From Acidobacteriaceae bacterium (GTDB taxonomy: Bacteria > Acidobacteriota > Terriglobia > Terriglobales > Acidobacteriaceae): a stretch of 38,160 nucleotides of DNA. Position 1 is the stretch's first letter, and each line of letters opens with the position of its first letter. Location of the stretch: NCBI GenBank assembly GCA_027452125.1, contig DAIDGZ010000073.1, forward strand, positions 1-38,160, read 5' to 3'. Positions 26,519 to 35,928 of this stretch are shown here, piece after piece. The notes under the pieces are model-generated. The model was given only the letters and a program-made list of their open reading frames with translations. It did not search any database and was not told the origin of the DNA. The position numbers and the translations under genes are program-made.

Positions 26519-28171
26519 ATGGCCCTCGGTGTTTTGAACAACCTTTCGGCAATTTACGCAGAGCATAACCTGAACAACACGAATGCCAGCCTGCAGACGG
26601 TTCTGCAGCAGTTGTCTTCAGGTTCCAGGATCAACTCTGGAGCCGACGACGCCGCGGGGCTCTCGTTGGTCAACGGCCTCCAGGCAAACTCGACGGCGCT
26701 CAAGCAGTCAGAGACCAACGCCACCGAAGGCGTCGGGCTGCTGGAAGTGGCCGACGGCGCGCTCTCGCAGGTGACCAATCTGCTCAACCGTGCCATCACC
26801 CTCGCCACGGAAGCCTCCAACGGCACCCTCAACTCCACGCAGTTGGGCGCCGCCAATCAGGAGTACCAGTCGATCCTGGCAGAGATCACCAACATTGGAA
26901 CCACCACGACGTACAACCAGCAGCAGGTCTTCACCGGTACGACCGTCTCCATCTTCACCGGCGACTCATCTACCACTGGCTCATCAGTCGACCAGCTCTA
27001 CATCCGCACTCTGTCTGCCTCCAACGTGGGCGACAGCAACGGCGTCATGTCCTACAGCAATGGCTCCGGCAATGTCTTCGTCGATCTCTCCAAGAATGGC
27101 ACGCTCGCCTCGCTGAGTGATGCGTTCGTCAACGGCACCACCTCGATCGACGTCAATTACATGGCCACCGGCGTTGGCGGCGCTGTCGTGCAGCAGTCGG
27201 CTACCATCAGCGTCGGCGGCAGTACCGGCTACGCCAACACCGTGCAGGGGCTCATCAGCGCTATCAATAACGCCAACCTCGGCCTCACCGCCAGTTTCAC
27301 CACCGCCTCGCAGGCCGGATCGCAGGCCGTCGCCGCGGGCGCGGCGACCGATACCGGCATCCTCATCTCCGGCCCTGGCGCCGGCGTCGGCAGCGGCATG
27401 AATCCCGGCTCTGTAGGCACGCTGACCATCGGCGGTGGTGGCACGGCGACCGACGGACTCACCGGCACGCTGCTGGTCACTGACTCCTCCGGTGTAGCGC
27501 ACACACTTGCGCTGGGGACTACCGGCTCGACGGATACTCTCTCTGATCTGGCGAACACCATCAACGCCGCCGGATACGGCATCACCGCAACCTACAGCGC
27601 GGCAAGCAAGAACATCACGTTTACCTCCGCAAGCTCGAAAGCCGCAGTCACCGGGACCAGTCTGGGCGATTCGGCAGGCGGCGGCGCCACGCTCACCTAT
27701 ACGCAGGCAGCGTCATACTACACCGTAGGCGTCTCCAACTCCGGAGCCAACGCCATCGAAGATGCAGCAACAGGCCAGGCCGTCGGCTCCACCTTCACCG
27801 CGGATCCCAATGGCCACGGCGGCATCGCCACCATCAGCTACACCGATGGCCCTGGCCAATCGCTCAACGGCACCGATCTCGGCTCGCAGAGCAATGCGCA
27901 GTCAGCGCTGAACAGCCTCAACCTGGCCATCAGCGCGGTTGCTGCCATGGACGGCTACATCGGCGCGCAGATCAACACGCTCAATTCCATCAGCCAGGTC
28001 ATGAGCACGCAGAGCGAAAACCTCGTCTCCGCGCAGAACGCCATCCAGGCCACGGACTATGCCTCCGCCACCTCAAATATGTCGAAGTACGAGATCCTCA
28101 CCCAGACCGGCATCGCCGCGCTCGCGCAGGCCAACCAGGTGCAGCAGGAAGTCACCAAGCTCTTGCAGTAA
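26519..28171 (+). CDS. fliC: Flagellin with large variable central region
   Basis: Conserved N-terminus (LQTVLQQLSSGSRINSGADDAAGLSLVNGLQ) and C-terminus (ALNSLNLAISAVAAMDGYIGAQINTLNS...ATDYASATSNMSKYEILTQTGIAALAQANQVQQEVTKLLQ). ATG 26519 preceded by aaggag. Confidence 0.95.
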   Translation: MALGVLNNLSAIYAEHNLNNTNASLQTVLQQLSSGSRINSGADDAAGLSLVNGLQANSTALKQSETNATEGVGLLEVADGALSQVTNLLNRAITLATEASNGTLNSTQLGAANQEYQSILAEITNIGTTTTYNQQQVFTGTTVSIFTGDSSTTGSSVDQLYIRTLSASNVGDSNGVMSYSNGSGNVFVDLSKNGTLASLSDAFVNGTTSIDVNYMATGVGGAVVQQSATISVGGSTGYANTVQGLISAINNANLGLTASFTTASQAGSQAVAAGAATDTGILISGPGAGVGSGMNPGSVGTLTIGGGGTATDGLTGTLLVTDSSGVAHTLALGTTGSTDTLSDLANTINAAGYGITATYSAASKNITFTSASSKAAVTGTSLGDSAGGGATLTYTQAASYYTVGVSNSGANAIEDAATGQAVGSTFTADPNGHGGIATISYTDGPGQSLNGTDLGSQSNAQSALNSLNLAISAVAAMDGYIGAQINTLNSISQVMSTQSENLVSAQNAIQATDYASATSNMSKYEILTQTGIAALAQANQVQQEVTKLLQ

Positions 28172-28212
28172 CGCAACGCTGAAATATCTTCAAGACAACC
28201 CAGGGACAGGGC

Positions 28213-28244
28213 GGCGGCAAGGCGCAAACCTTGCCGCCCATTTT
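28213..28244. terminator. Intrinsic terminator after flagellin
   Basis: ggcggcaagg / cgcaaa / ccttgccgcc 10-bp perfect stem followed by cattttt. Confidence 0.85.
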
Positions 28245-28264
28245 TGCTTGGCCCGCAGTAAACT

Positions 28265-30511
28265 TCAGCTCTGCGTAAAGACCAGCCATCCACCCTCAAC
28301 CAGCGCCGCATGCGGCACGGTAGATCCGCGCACCGTACGTCCATTCAGCGTCACGCGGTCGAGAAACGCATCCCGCTGCTTCGCATGCGCTTCAATGTGA
28401 ATCGTCCGCCCGTCGGCTCGGTGAATCTCCACACGCTCAAACAGCGGCGCGCCCAGCGTCCACTCCGGCTTGCCCGGGCAAAGCGCGAAGATGCCCATCG
28501 CGCTCAGAATGTACCACGCGCTCATCGCGCCCGTATCCTCATCCCCGCAGAAGTTGTCCACTGAATAGAGTTCGTTCAGCACGCGATGTACCCAGTGCTG
28601 CGTGCGGTCGCGCCGGCCCGCGGCCGAGTACATATACAGCACATGATGCACCGGCTGATTAGAGTGCGCATACTGGCCAAAGTTCACTGCCGCCATCTCG
28701 CTCATCTCGTGAATCTCGCGCCCGTAGGTGCCCACGTGAAACACCGGCGGCTGGTTCAGCATCTCGTCCAGCGCGCCTACAAACGCATCGCGCCCTCCCA
28801 TCGCCTGCATAAGCCCCTCGGGATCGAACGGCACAGAGAAGCGATACTGCCATGCCGCGCCCTCCACATACGGCCCGCCCCACGTATGCGGATCAAACGG
28901 CGTCTGCCATGATCCATCGGCCATCCGGCCGCGCAAAAAACGCGTCTCCTTGTCGAACAGCTTGTGCCAGTTCTGCGCGCGCTTCTCAAACATCGCCGCA
29001 TCATCGGTATGGCCGGCGGCGCGCGCCACCTGCGCAATGCAAAAATCGCCCAGCGTGCAGTCCAGTGTCTCGGCCACTGCACCCACCATGGCCTCGCAGG
29101 GGATATAGCCCAGCTTTTCGTACTCCGCAATCGCCGGCCTGCCGTAGCCGGCCTTTGGCGGAGCGCTCACCGTCGCCGACTTCTTCAGTGCCGCATAGGC
29201 CGCCTCCAGATCAAACCCCTGGATGCCTCTTGCCACTGCATCGCCAAAGACAAACTCGATCGGATCGCCGGTCATCACGCTCGCATAGCCCGGGCATGGA
29301 AAACGTGGCAGCCAGCCGCCTTCCTTGTACGCATTCACCCAGCCTTCAAGAATCTCGCTCAGCCGCTCGGGATAAAGCAGCGCCATCATCGGATTCCACG
29401 CGCGATAGTCGTCCCAGTAGCCGTGATCCGCGTACATGACGCCCGGCTCCACCTTGCCGCTGAAGGCGCTGAAGTGCACCAGCTTTCCCTGCGCATCGCG
29501 CTCATGAAAGATGCGCGGGAACAAAAGCGCGCGATACAGGCAGGAGTAGAAGACGCGCCGCTGCGTTTCGCTCGCACCGCCAATCTGCACCCGGCCCAGC
29601 GCCTCATTCCACACCGCTGCGGCCTCGCTGCGCACCTGCTCCAAAGGCTTCTCGCCGATCTCGCTCGTCAGGTTCAGTTCCGCCTGATCCGCTGAGATGA
29701 ACGACGTTCCCACGCGCAGCGTAACCGTCTTGCCCGCCTGCGCCGCAAAGCGCAGCATGGCCACACGCCGCCCACGCAGTTCCTTCACCTCCAGTCCCGT
29801 TACCGGCGCATCGCAGCGCACGACGTAATAGGTCGTGATGCCGCCTCCGGGAATATACTTCTTCGCCGAGCGTGTCTGCGCAATCAGCATGCCGCGCGTT
29901 GCATCGTAGCGTGCCGTAGCATCCTCTCCCGGCAGATCGACAAACACGCCCGCCGGCCCGGCCTGCGCAAACGTCAACCGCAGCAGCGCGCAGCGCTCCG
30001 TCGGCGCCAGCTCCAGTCGGCAGCGGTAGCGCATCAACTCCATCTCCAGCAGGTGCGGCGCAATCTTCATCTCCGCCGCGCGGTACGACGATGCGCGTGC
30101 GCTGGCCTCGGGTGCGGGCTCGCCGCTGAAAGGCAGAAACGTAGCGTCGCCGTAGTCCCCCAGCCAGGGGCTCAACTGATGCGTGCAGCGGATTCCCTGC
30201 ACCCGCTCATCCTGCGGCTGAAAGAAAAAGCTGCTGTCGTCGCTCGATTGCAGCGTCCAGTGCGCCATGCCAAAGGGCACGGCCACAATCGGCAGCGTGT
30301 TGCCGCGCGAGAACAGCCGCGTCGAGTTCGTGCCCTGCAACGGATTCGCCAACTCCACCAGCGATCCCACGCCCGGCCGTGCTTGCCCGGCAGCGCTTGC
30401 CGCCTCCTGCACTGCTCCGCTTGCCGCGGCACTCCGCTCCACAGTGGAAAGCAGCGCCGCCGCACCGCTCAGTTTCAGAAAACTCCGCCTGCTTGCTCCG
30501 CCATCCTGCAT
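28265..30511 (-). CDS. GH92 family glycoside hydrolase (alpha-1,2-mannosidase-like), Tat-like signal
   Basis: RRSFLKLSGAAALL signal. MYADHGYWDDYRAWNPMMALLYPE, EGAAWQYRFSVPFDPEGL, GDEDTGAMSAWYILSAMGIFALCPGKPEWTLGAPLFERVEI. Confidence 0.92.
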   Translation of the reverse strand: MQDGGASRRSFLKLSGAAALLSTVERSAAASGAVQEAASAAGQARPGVGSLVELANPLQGTNSTRLFSRGNTLPIVAVPFGMAHWTLQSSDDSSFFFQPQDERVQGIRCTHQLSPWLGDYGDATFLPFSGEPAPEASARASSYRAAEMKIAPHLLEMELMRYRCRLELAPTERCALLRLTFAQAGPAGVFVDLPGEDATARYDATRGMLIAQTRSAKKYIPGGGITTYYVVRCDAPVTGLEVKELRGRRVAMLRFAAQAGKTVTLRVGTSFISADQAELNLTSEIGEKPLEQVRSEAAAVWNEALGRVQIGGASETQRRVFYSCLYRALLFPRIFHERDAQGKLVHFSAFSGKVEPGVMYADHGYWDDYRAWNPMMALLYPERLSEILEGWVNAYKEGGWLPRFPCPGYASVMTGDPIEFVFGDAVARGIQGFDLEAAYAALKKSATVSAPPKAGYGRPAIAEYEKLGYIPCEAMVGAVAETLDCTLGDFCIAQVARAAGHTDDAAMFEKRAQNWHKLFDKETRFLRGRMADGSWQTPFDPHTWGGPYVEGAAWQYRFSVPFDPEGLMQAMGGRDAFVGALDEMLNQPPVFHVGTYGREIHEMSEMAAVNFGQYAHSNQPVHHVLYMYSAAGRRDRTQHWVHRVLNELYSVDNFCGDEDTGAMSAWYILSAMGIFALCPGKPEWTLGAPLFERVEIHRADGRTIHIEAHAKQRDAFLDRVTLNGRTVRGSTVPHAALVEGGWLVFTQS

Positions 30512-30973
30512 TCCGCTTCACCCTCGCTGTGCGGGCCATTTGCCGCCTGTATATTGCCCGCAGAAAGTCCCCTGCAATACTAGCCGGTTGCTGTGAACCT
30601 GCTCAAATCACCAGCGGCCAGGCGCTCCACAGCAGCAGCGTTATTGAGCATCCGCAGCTTGTCATGCTCCATGGCGAGGTGGTGCGACACCGGATTTCGC
30701 TCGTCTCTGCAGCAGAAGGTTTGGCAAGGATCTGCCGCAACTAGAAATCCAGCGGCGCGCTCAATCAGCTCCTTGGCCTGTTTTCTCCGTGCGATCATGC
30801 GCGGACGAAGCATCTCGTTTTTGCGCTATAGTGGCCTATGCAAACATTGCATTCTTCCCCGCATCTTTTATGACAAATCAGAATTCAGTAGTGCGTTAAC
30901 CTTCCGAACACCTCAAATCGGAGTGGAGACAAGTGCGCGTGATCGAATTCCTTTCTCAGCATTGGAGCTCACC

Positions 30974-33313
30974 ATGACCGATTTCCCTGCCTCTAATCAT
31001 CAGAAGCTGCCCGCAATTGCAGAGCTGGACGACAATGCACCGCAAGCCGTCGCCGCAGCCGCCCAGCCCGCAGCCGCGCAAATCGCAGACCGGAACGCCG
31101 CAGTTTCTGTTCAATCCGTGCGTGGGTCAAAAGGCGTGGACTGTTATGCCTTCCTCGATCTGAACGGACAGTTCAGTGCCAGCTTCGCCAAACCAATTAA
31201 TGACGCCAAAGAGGAAGCATCCTTTCCTCTCGGCGAACCCGGCTTGATAAAGCATCGGAACCTCCAGATCGACGGCGATGACATTCCATGGACCTGGAGC
31301 ACAGGCCGCTTTCGCTGGGAAGCGCGGAGGGGAAACACCGTCCTAGTCAAAAGATTCGCGGAGATCAGCCCTTTTACAGGTAATCTCGGCCAGACCGACA
31401 TGGGCAAGATGCTGGATACGCCATCGCAATTCGGTCCCGGCTGGGCCGTGTCCTACGGCTTCTACGACAGCGGTAATGGCAAAATCTCCGGACTGACCAA
31501 CCAGGACCAGTCCTATGTTTACATCACGCGCAATCAATCGGACTGGATGGGCGAGTTGGCGAGCAGTCTGGGCCGCACATTCACGGAGAAACCATTTTCG
31601 ATGCTCGCCCTGCCCGGCTCACATGACGCCGGCATGTTTGACGCCAAAGTCCTCGGTCACCTAATCACCAGCGCGGCATTTTTAGCCTATCTCGCGCCGG
31701 TGTTGGGTTCGGGCATCGTGACGCTGGCTTCGCCCTTGATCTATCGCGCCGCCATCAACTTTGCAATGACCCAGAAAGATAACATCGCCAATCAACTCAA
31801 GCTGGGCGTGCGCTACTTTGATTTCCGGCCCGGCCACTGTGCCGTCCCTGTCCCAGCAATGGGCCTCTACCACCAGCACAGTGTGATCCCCGGTTACTCT
31901 TATCAGAGCTTCCTTGAGGATGTGCTCAACTTCCTCAATCATCACCCAACTGAAATCGTCGTTGTCAGTGCCAATTTTCAAGGCATCGCAATGGACTTCA
32001 TGAAAGCAACTCTTGCGCAGTTGGAAGATACACTCCGCGCCGCGCAGAAAGCTACAGGCACGCAAAACTCAATCGTAGCGGGCAATAAGCTCGATCTGCG
32101 AACTACATACAAAAGCCTCATTGCAGCGAATAAGCGGCTCATCTTCCTCAACCAGGTCGGCGCCGCGGATGATGCCACCAAATACGACTCCTACTCCGAT
32201 GACTCCAAGACCACCGATGTCAACGCCATCCTGCGATCCCTTGAAGCCATGACCAGCAGTGGCCAGTCCGGCGCTGACTATACCGTGCTGCAACTGCAAG
32301 GCACTGCCACAGGACTCGCGGGCGGGGGATTCGCGTCCGTTGTAACCCTGAGCGACGCCTCCTCGCCGCTGCTCTCCACCAAGCCCGCTTTCGACAGCAA
32401 AACCTACCCCTGGCTCAGGGCCAACGTTGCCTCCAGATTCTCGTCAGAAAAGCTGATGGTCTTCCTCAATGACTTTGTGGACAATGCGCTCGTCAGCACG
32501 GCAATTGAGGTAACAAAGCAGCGGGCGACACAGGCCCACGTGCCTCCGCCTGACCTCTGCTTTATCAATTCGAAAAAGATGCTCGGCGGCGTGATCGAGA
32601 TGCGGCGCTCCTACGGCGCGGGAGGGTACAAAGAGGGCCGGCGCTTCACCAGCAACTTCCTTTACACCGAAGCGGAACACGGCCAGTTCCAGGTAGTCGA
32701 TACCAACCTGTGGTTTATCAAGACAAAAAACACCGAGAGCGGAAAAGTGGAACTCCACCAGCGCACGGCGAAGTCAGAATATAGGACCGGCCTCCGCGCC
32801 ATCGTCGATCTGTCGCCTGAGGTTGCGGCCCAGGGCTGGTTGCAGATGACGCGCTCTGGTCTGTGGTTTATCCGGACAAAAGGCTGGTCAAACGGCACGA
32901 TTGCACTGGCCCGTTATACAGCGGAGTCTACTTATCAGGCGTTTGAGGCGTACAACACAAATATCTCAGCCAATGAGGCGGATAACGGCTGGTTCCAGAT
33001 AGAGGGTGACGATCTGTGGCTGATCAAAACCAGGAACACAAAAAGCGGATTTGTCGAAATCCATCAGCGAACAGCCGCGCTTCGATACCAGGGCGGCATT
33101 GATCAGGTCGTTGATTGGCGGCCAGGCGAAGTTGCAAACGGCCGCCTGCAGATCGTCGGCACCGATCTGTGGTACATCGAAAGTAAAAGCGTGCGGAGCA
33201 TATTCGTCAGGTTGCACCAACGAACGGCGAGTTCTGCATACAAGTCTGTTCAAACAATCCAAAGCGGAATCATGACCAGCGATGCCGAGTACGGCAACTG
33301 TTACTTGGTGTAA
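30974..33313 (+). CDS. PI-PLC X-domain-like phosphodiesterase with C-terminal W-I-K-T-x-N-T repeats
   Basis: MLALPGSHDAGMFD, NIANQLKLGVRYFDFRPGHC, LYHQHSVIPGYSYQSFLEDVLNFLNHHPTEIVVV. Start MTDFPASNHQ at 30974 is the most plausible; the ORF extends to 30593. Confidence 0.82.
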   Translation: MTDFPASNHQKLPAIAELDDNAPQAVAAAAQPAAAQIADRNAAVSVQSVRGSKGVDCYAFLDLNGQFSASFAKPINDAKEEASFPLGEPGLIKHRNLQIDGDDIPWTWSTGRFRWEARRGNTVLVKRFAEISPFTGNLGQTDMGKMLDTPSQFGPGWAVSYGFYDSGNGKISGLTNQDQSYVYITRNQSDWMGELASSLGRTFTEKPFSMLALPGSHDAGMFDAKVLGHLITSAAFLAYLAPVLGSGIVTLASPLIYRAAINFAMTQKDNIANQLKLGVRYFDFRPGHCAVPVPAMGLYHQHSVIPGYSYQSFLEDVLNFLNHHPTEIVVVSANFQGIAMDFMKATLAQLEDTLRAAQKATGTQNSIVAGNKLDLRTTYKSLIAANKRLIFLNQVGAADDATKYDSYSDDSKTTDVNAILRSLEAMTSSGQSGADYTVLQLQGTATGLAGGGFASVVTLSDASSPLLSTKPAFDSKTYPWLRANVASRFSSEKLMVFLNDFVDNALVSTAIEVTKQRATQAHVPPPDLCFINSKKMLGGVIEMRRSYGAGGYKEGRRFTSNFLYTEAEHGQFQVVDTNLWFIKTKNTESGKVELHQRTAKSEYRTGLRAIVDLSPEVAAQGWLQMTRSGLWFIRTKGWSNGTIALARYTAESTYQAFEAYNTNISANEADNGWFQIEGDDLWLIKTRNTKSGFVEIHQRTAALRYQGGIDQVVDWRPGEVANGRLQIVGTDLWYIESKSVRSIFVRLHQRTASSAYKSVQTIQSGIMTSDAEYGNCYLV
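32669..33313 (+). repeat. About 4.2 tandem repeats of roughly 51 aa (about 153 bp) within the PLC-like CDS
   Basis: FQVVDTNLWFIKTKNTESGKVELHQRTAKSEY / LQMTRSGLWFIRTKGWSNGTIALARYTAESTY / FQIEGDDLWLIKTRNTKSGFVEIHQRTAALRY / LQIVGTDLWYIESKSVRSIFVRLHQRTASSAY / truncated EYGNCYLV. Confidence 0.85.
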
Positions 33314-33989
33314 ACCGGTTTGCTCGGATCATTCACCGTCAGCAAACCTGCTTGAGCGCGCAAGGCCAGGTGACTCTGTCCTTGTCTGAGTAATCCCTGA
33401 GGGCGTCCCATTACCATGTGGGCGCCCGGGGTGCCACCTGCCCGCCCGTTGTCAAGCCTCCGGCCTCCGGCATTCTGCACAACCGACTCAAAGGAAACGA
33501 CTTCCTGCGCTCGGAGGTTTGCCGATAAATGCTCGCGCCTCTCTTATCCTGTCCTCACCATGCTAAACGCCACTCCAGATCAGCCCTGCCGCCGCTCACA
33601 AGCTCAACAGACTCAAATGGTGCGGTGTTACCTCGATAAAATGCGCGTTTTTCTGCATAATTGCGGGCAATTTTCCGCACGGTTTTCACCCCCCATCAGG
33701 CCCATCAACTCATGGATCAAGAGAGAGTTACGGTGATCTTCACCATCCAGAAAGGGAGCTACAATGCGAGGTACCCCTCCCCCTCCGACAATATCTCGCC
33801 GGCGATCGACAGCGGATTGGCTACCTGATTTTGGCCTTATCAGGCTGGAAGAAGCAGAAACTGCTTCTGATCGGAGCGATCAAACGGGATCTGCACCTGA
33901 AAACATATTTCTGGTGGATTCATCCCCGACCCGAGAGCCTTCTTCCTTCGCGCATTTGCAGCAGTCTAGCCTGCGCAGACAGAAGTTCC

Positions 33990-34367
33990 TCAGAGCACCA
34001 CCACCAGCTCTGAGTATGCCTGTAACTGCGGGTCGGCAGTGAGCAGCCGCATCGGCTCGCTGATGGCCTGGGCCACCAGCATTCGGTCGAAGGGATCGCG
34101 GTGCAGTTGGGGCAGGCGGGCCACGGCCATCGCATGCTGTCTTGTGATCGCAAGCTCGCAGATGCCAGCCGCATCCAGAAGACCGGCGAGGCGCTCCAAA
34201 TCAAGATGCAGCTTGCCTAAACTGACCTTGATGGCAAGCTCCCATAAGCTCGCGGTCGAAGCAAATACCTCGGTTGCGTCTGTAATGACGGCACGCATCT
34301 CCGCCGTGAGGCGCGCATCGTCTTCCATCAGCCAGATAAGTACATGCGAATCGAGGAGAAGGCGCAC
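33990..34367 (-). CDS. PIN-domain toxin (VapC-like) of a type II TA pair
   Basis: GTG start. MRLLLDSHVLIWLMEDD, ASTASLWELAIKVSLGKL, LPQLHRDPFDRMLVAQAI, LLTADPQLQAY. Confidence 0.9.
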   Translation of the reverse strand: MRLLLDSHVLIWLMEDDARLTAEMRAVITDATEVFASTASLWELAIKVSLGKLHLDLERLAGLLDAAGICELAITRQHAMAVARLPQLHRDPFDRMLVAQAISEPMRLLTADPQLQAYSELVVVL

Positions 34368-34369
34368 TG

Positions 34370-34696
34370 TCAGGCCTTCCTCACCTGGCTCTCCACGGAG
34401 TCCGCCTGTGCGGAATCAGAGCGCTCCGGCGGAAAAATCGGACCGTTCTCAAACTCGGCCAGGACATCGTCTGTCAGCGGAGCATCGAAGTCGTCGGATA
34501 TCCGGATCTCGCCCTTCATCAGGCCAAAGACGATTGGCTTCTTCTCCGGGGTCAACTGCGTCAGCCGCGCTGCGGGCCTGCCGGCGCGAGCGATGATCAC
34601 GTCCTCGCCGCGCTCCGCCCTCTCGACCAGCTTGGAGAGCTGAGTCTTGGCTTCGAAGATATTGACGGTGAGTGGTGTGGGCGAATGTGTAGCCAT
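34370..34696 (-). CDS. Phd/YefM-type antitoxin
   Basis: TVNIFEAKTQLSKLVERAERGEDVIIARAGRPAARLTQL, immediately upstream of the PIN gene. Start MATHSPTPL at 34696; the ORF extends to 34843. Confidence 0.9.
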   Translation of the reverse strand: MATHSPTPLTVNIFEAKTQLSKLVERAERGEDVIIARAGRPAARLTQLTPEKKPIVFGLMKGEIRISDDFDAPLTDDVLAEFENGPIFPPERSDSAQADSVESQVRKA

Positions 34697-34718
34697 AATT
34701 GCACCTCCCCCTGCGTTA

Positions 34719-34735
34719 GCTAAACCTAGCTTAGC
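34719..34735. promoter_or_regulatory. Imperfect palindrome upstream of the antitoxin (candidate autoregulatory operator)
   Basis: gctaa-acctagc-ttagc, 23 nt upstream of the antitoxin ATG. Confidence 0.35.
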
Positions 34736-34743
34736 ACGGGCGA

Positions 34744-35928
34744 TTACACCGCCACCACAAAGCTGTCCTCGGTCCGCGTCACCGCGTGGTAGAGCGTGTC
34801 CCGCTCCACCGGGACCCGGCCTGCCTCGGTGATCAGGCGGCACAGATCCTTGCGCGTCATGCCCTGCGGCGTGGTGGCCCCGGCATCGTGGTAAATCTTC
34901 TCCTCGATAACCGTGCCGTCCAGATCATCCGCGCCAAAGCGCAGCGCAATCTGCGCAATCTTCGGCGTCAGCATCTGCCAATACGCCTTAATATGCGCAA
35001 AATTGTCCAGCAGCAGGCGGCTTACCGCAATCTGGCGAATGTCGGTAAGGCCCGTGGTCACCGGCAGGTGATCCAGTGGCGTATTCTCCGGGTGAAAGGC
35101 CAGGGGAATGAAGGTCTGGAAACCGCCGGTCTCGTCCTGCACGGCGCGCAGCTTCAGCAGGTGGTCCACCCGGTCCTCATCGTTCTCCACGTGGCCGTAA
35201 AGCATGGTGGCGTTGGATTTGAAGCCCATCTTGTGCGCCAGCCGCGCCGTCTCCAGCCACTCGTTGCCGTCGATCTTGTGGTCGCAGATGATGGAGCGTA
35301 CGCGGGCGGAAAAAATCTCCGCGCCGCCGCCGGGCATGGAGTCCACGCCAGCTTCGCGCATCTTTTGGAGCGTCTGCTCGATGGTGAGCTTGGCGCGCCG
35401 CGCCAGAAAGGCAACCTCCACCATGGTGAATGCCTTCACGTGCACCTTGGGAAAGCGCTCTTTGAGACCCTTCACCAGGTCAAGGAAGTATTCCAGCGGC
35501 AGATCCGGATGCAGGCCGCCGACGATATGGAACTCGGTCACCGCCTCGGAGTAGCCAGACGCTGCCGTCTCCCAGGCCTCTTCCAGCGCCATGGTGTACC
35601 CGGCTGGATCGCCCTTCTTGCGCCCGAAGGCGCACAGCTTACAGGCAGCCACGCACACGTTGGTGGGATTAATGTGGCGATTGACGTTGAAGTAGGTCAC
35701 ATCGCCATGCATCTTCTCGCGCACCGAGTTGGCCAGCCAACCCACAGCCAGCACGTCAGGCGAGCGATAGAGCGCCAGACCGTCATTCGCGTCAAGCCGC
35801 TCGCCCGCCATCACCCGGGCCGCGATGGGTTCGAGCCGTGGATCGTACGTGCGAAATGCACTTGCCTGCCCCGGGGTGGTCGCCGTCGTCTGCATACTCT
35901 GATGATACCGAAATCCGGTGTCCCGCAT
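34744..35928 (-). CDS. mqnE: Aminodeoxyfutalosine synthase (radical SAM, futalosine menaquinone pathway)
   Basis: NPTNVCVAACKLCAFGRKKGD (CxxxCxxC), EFHIVGGLHPDLPLEYFLDLVKGLKERFP, SMPGGGAEIFSARVR, LYGHVENDEDRVDHL, FIPLAFHPENTPLDHLP. Start ATG 35928 or GTG 35931. Confidence 0.93.
   Translation of the reverse strand: MRDTGFRYHQSMQTTATTPGQASAFRTYDPRLEPIAARVMAGERLDANDGLALYRSPDVLAVGWLANSVREKMHGDVTYFNVNRHINPTNVCVAACKLCAFGRKKGDPAGYTMALEEAWETAASGYSEAVTEFHIVGGLHPDLPLEYFLDLVKGLKERFPKVHVKAFTMVEVAFLARRAKLTIEQTLQKMREAGVDSMPGGGAEIFSARVRSIICDHKIDGNEWLETARLAHKMGFKSNATMLYGHVENDEDRVDHLLKLRAVQDETGGFQTFIPLAFHPENTPLDHLPVTTGLTDIRQIAVSRLLLDNFAHIKAYWQMLTPKIAQIALRFGADDLDGTVIEEKIYHDAGATTPQGMTRKDLCRLITEAGRVPVERDTLYHAVTRTEDSFVVAV

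Noticed and set aside
30593-30973. N-terminal extension of the PLC-like ORF
   Set aside because: The extension is compositionally unlike the rest of the protein. The internal ATG at 30974 is a more plausible start.
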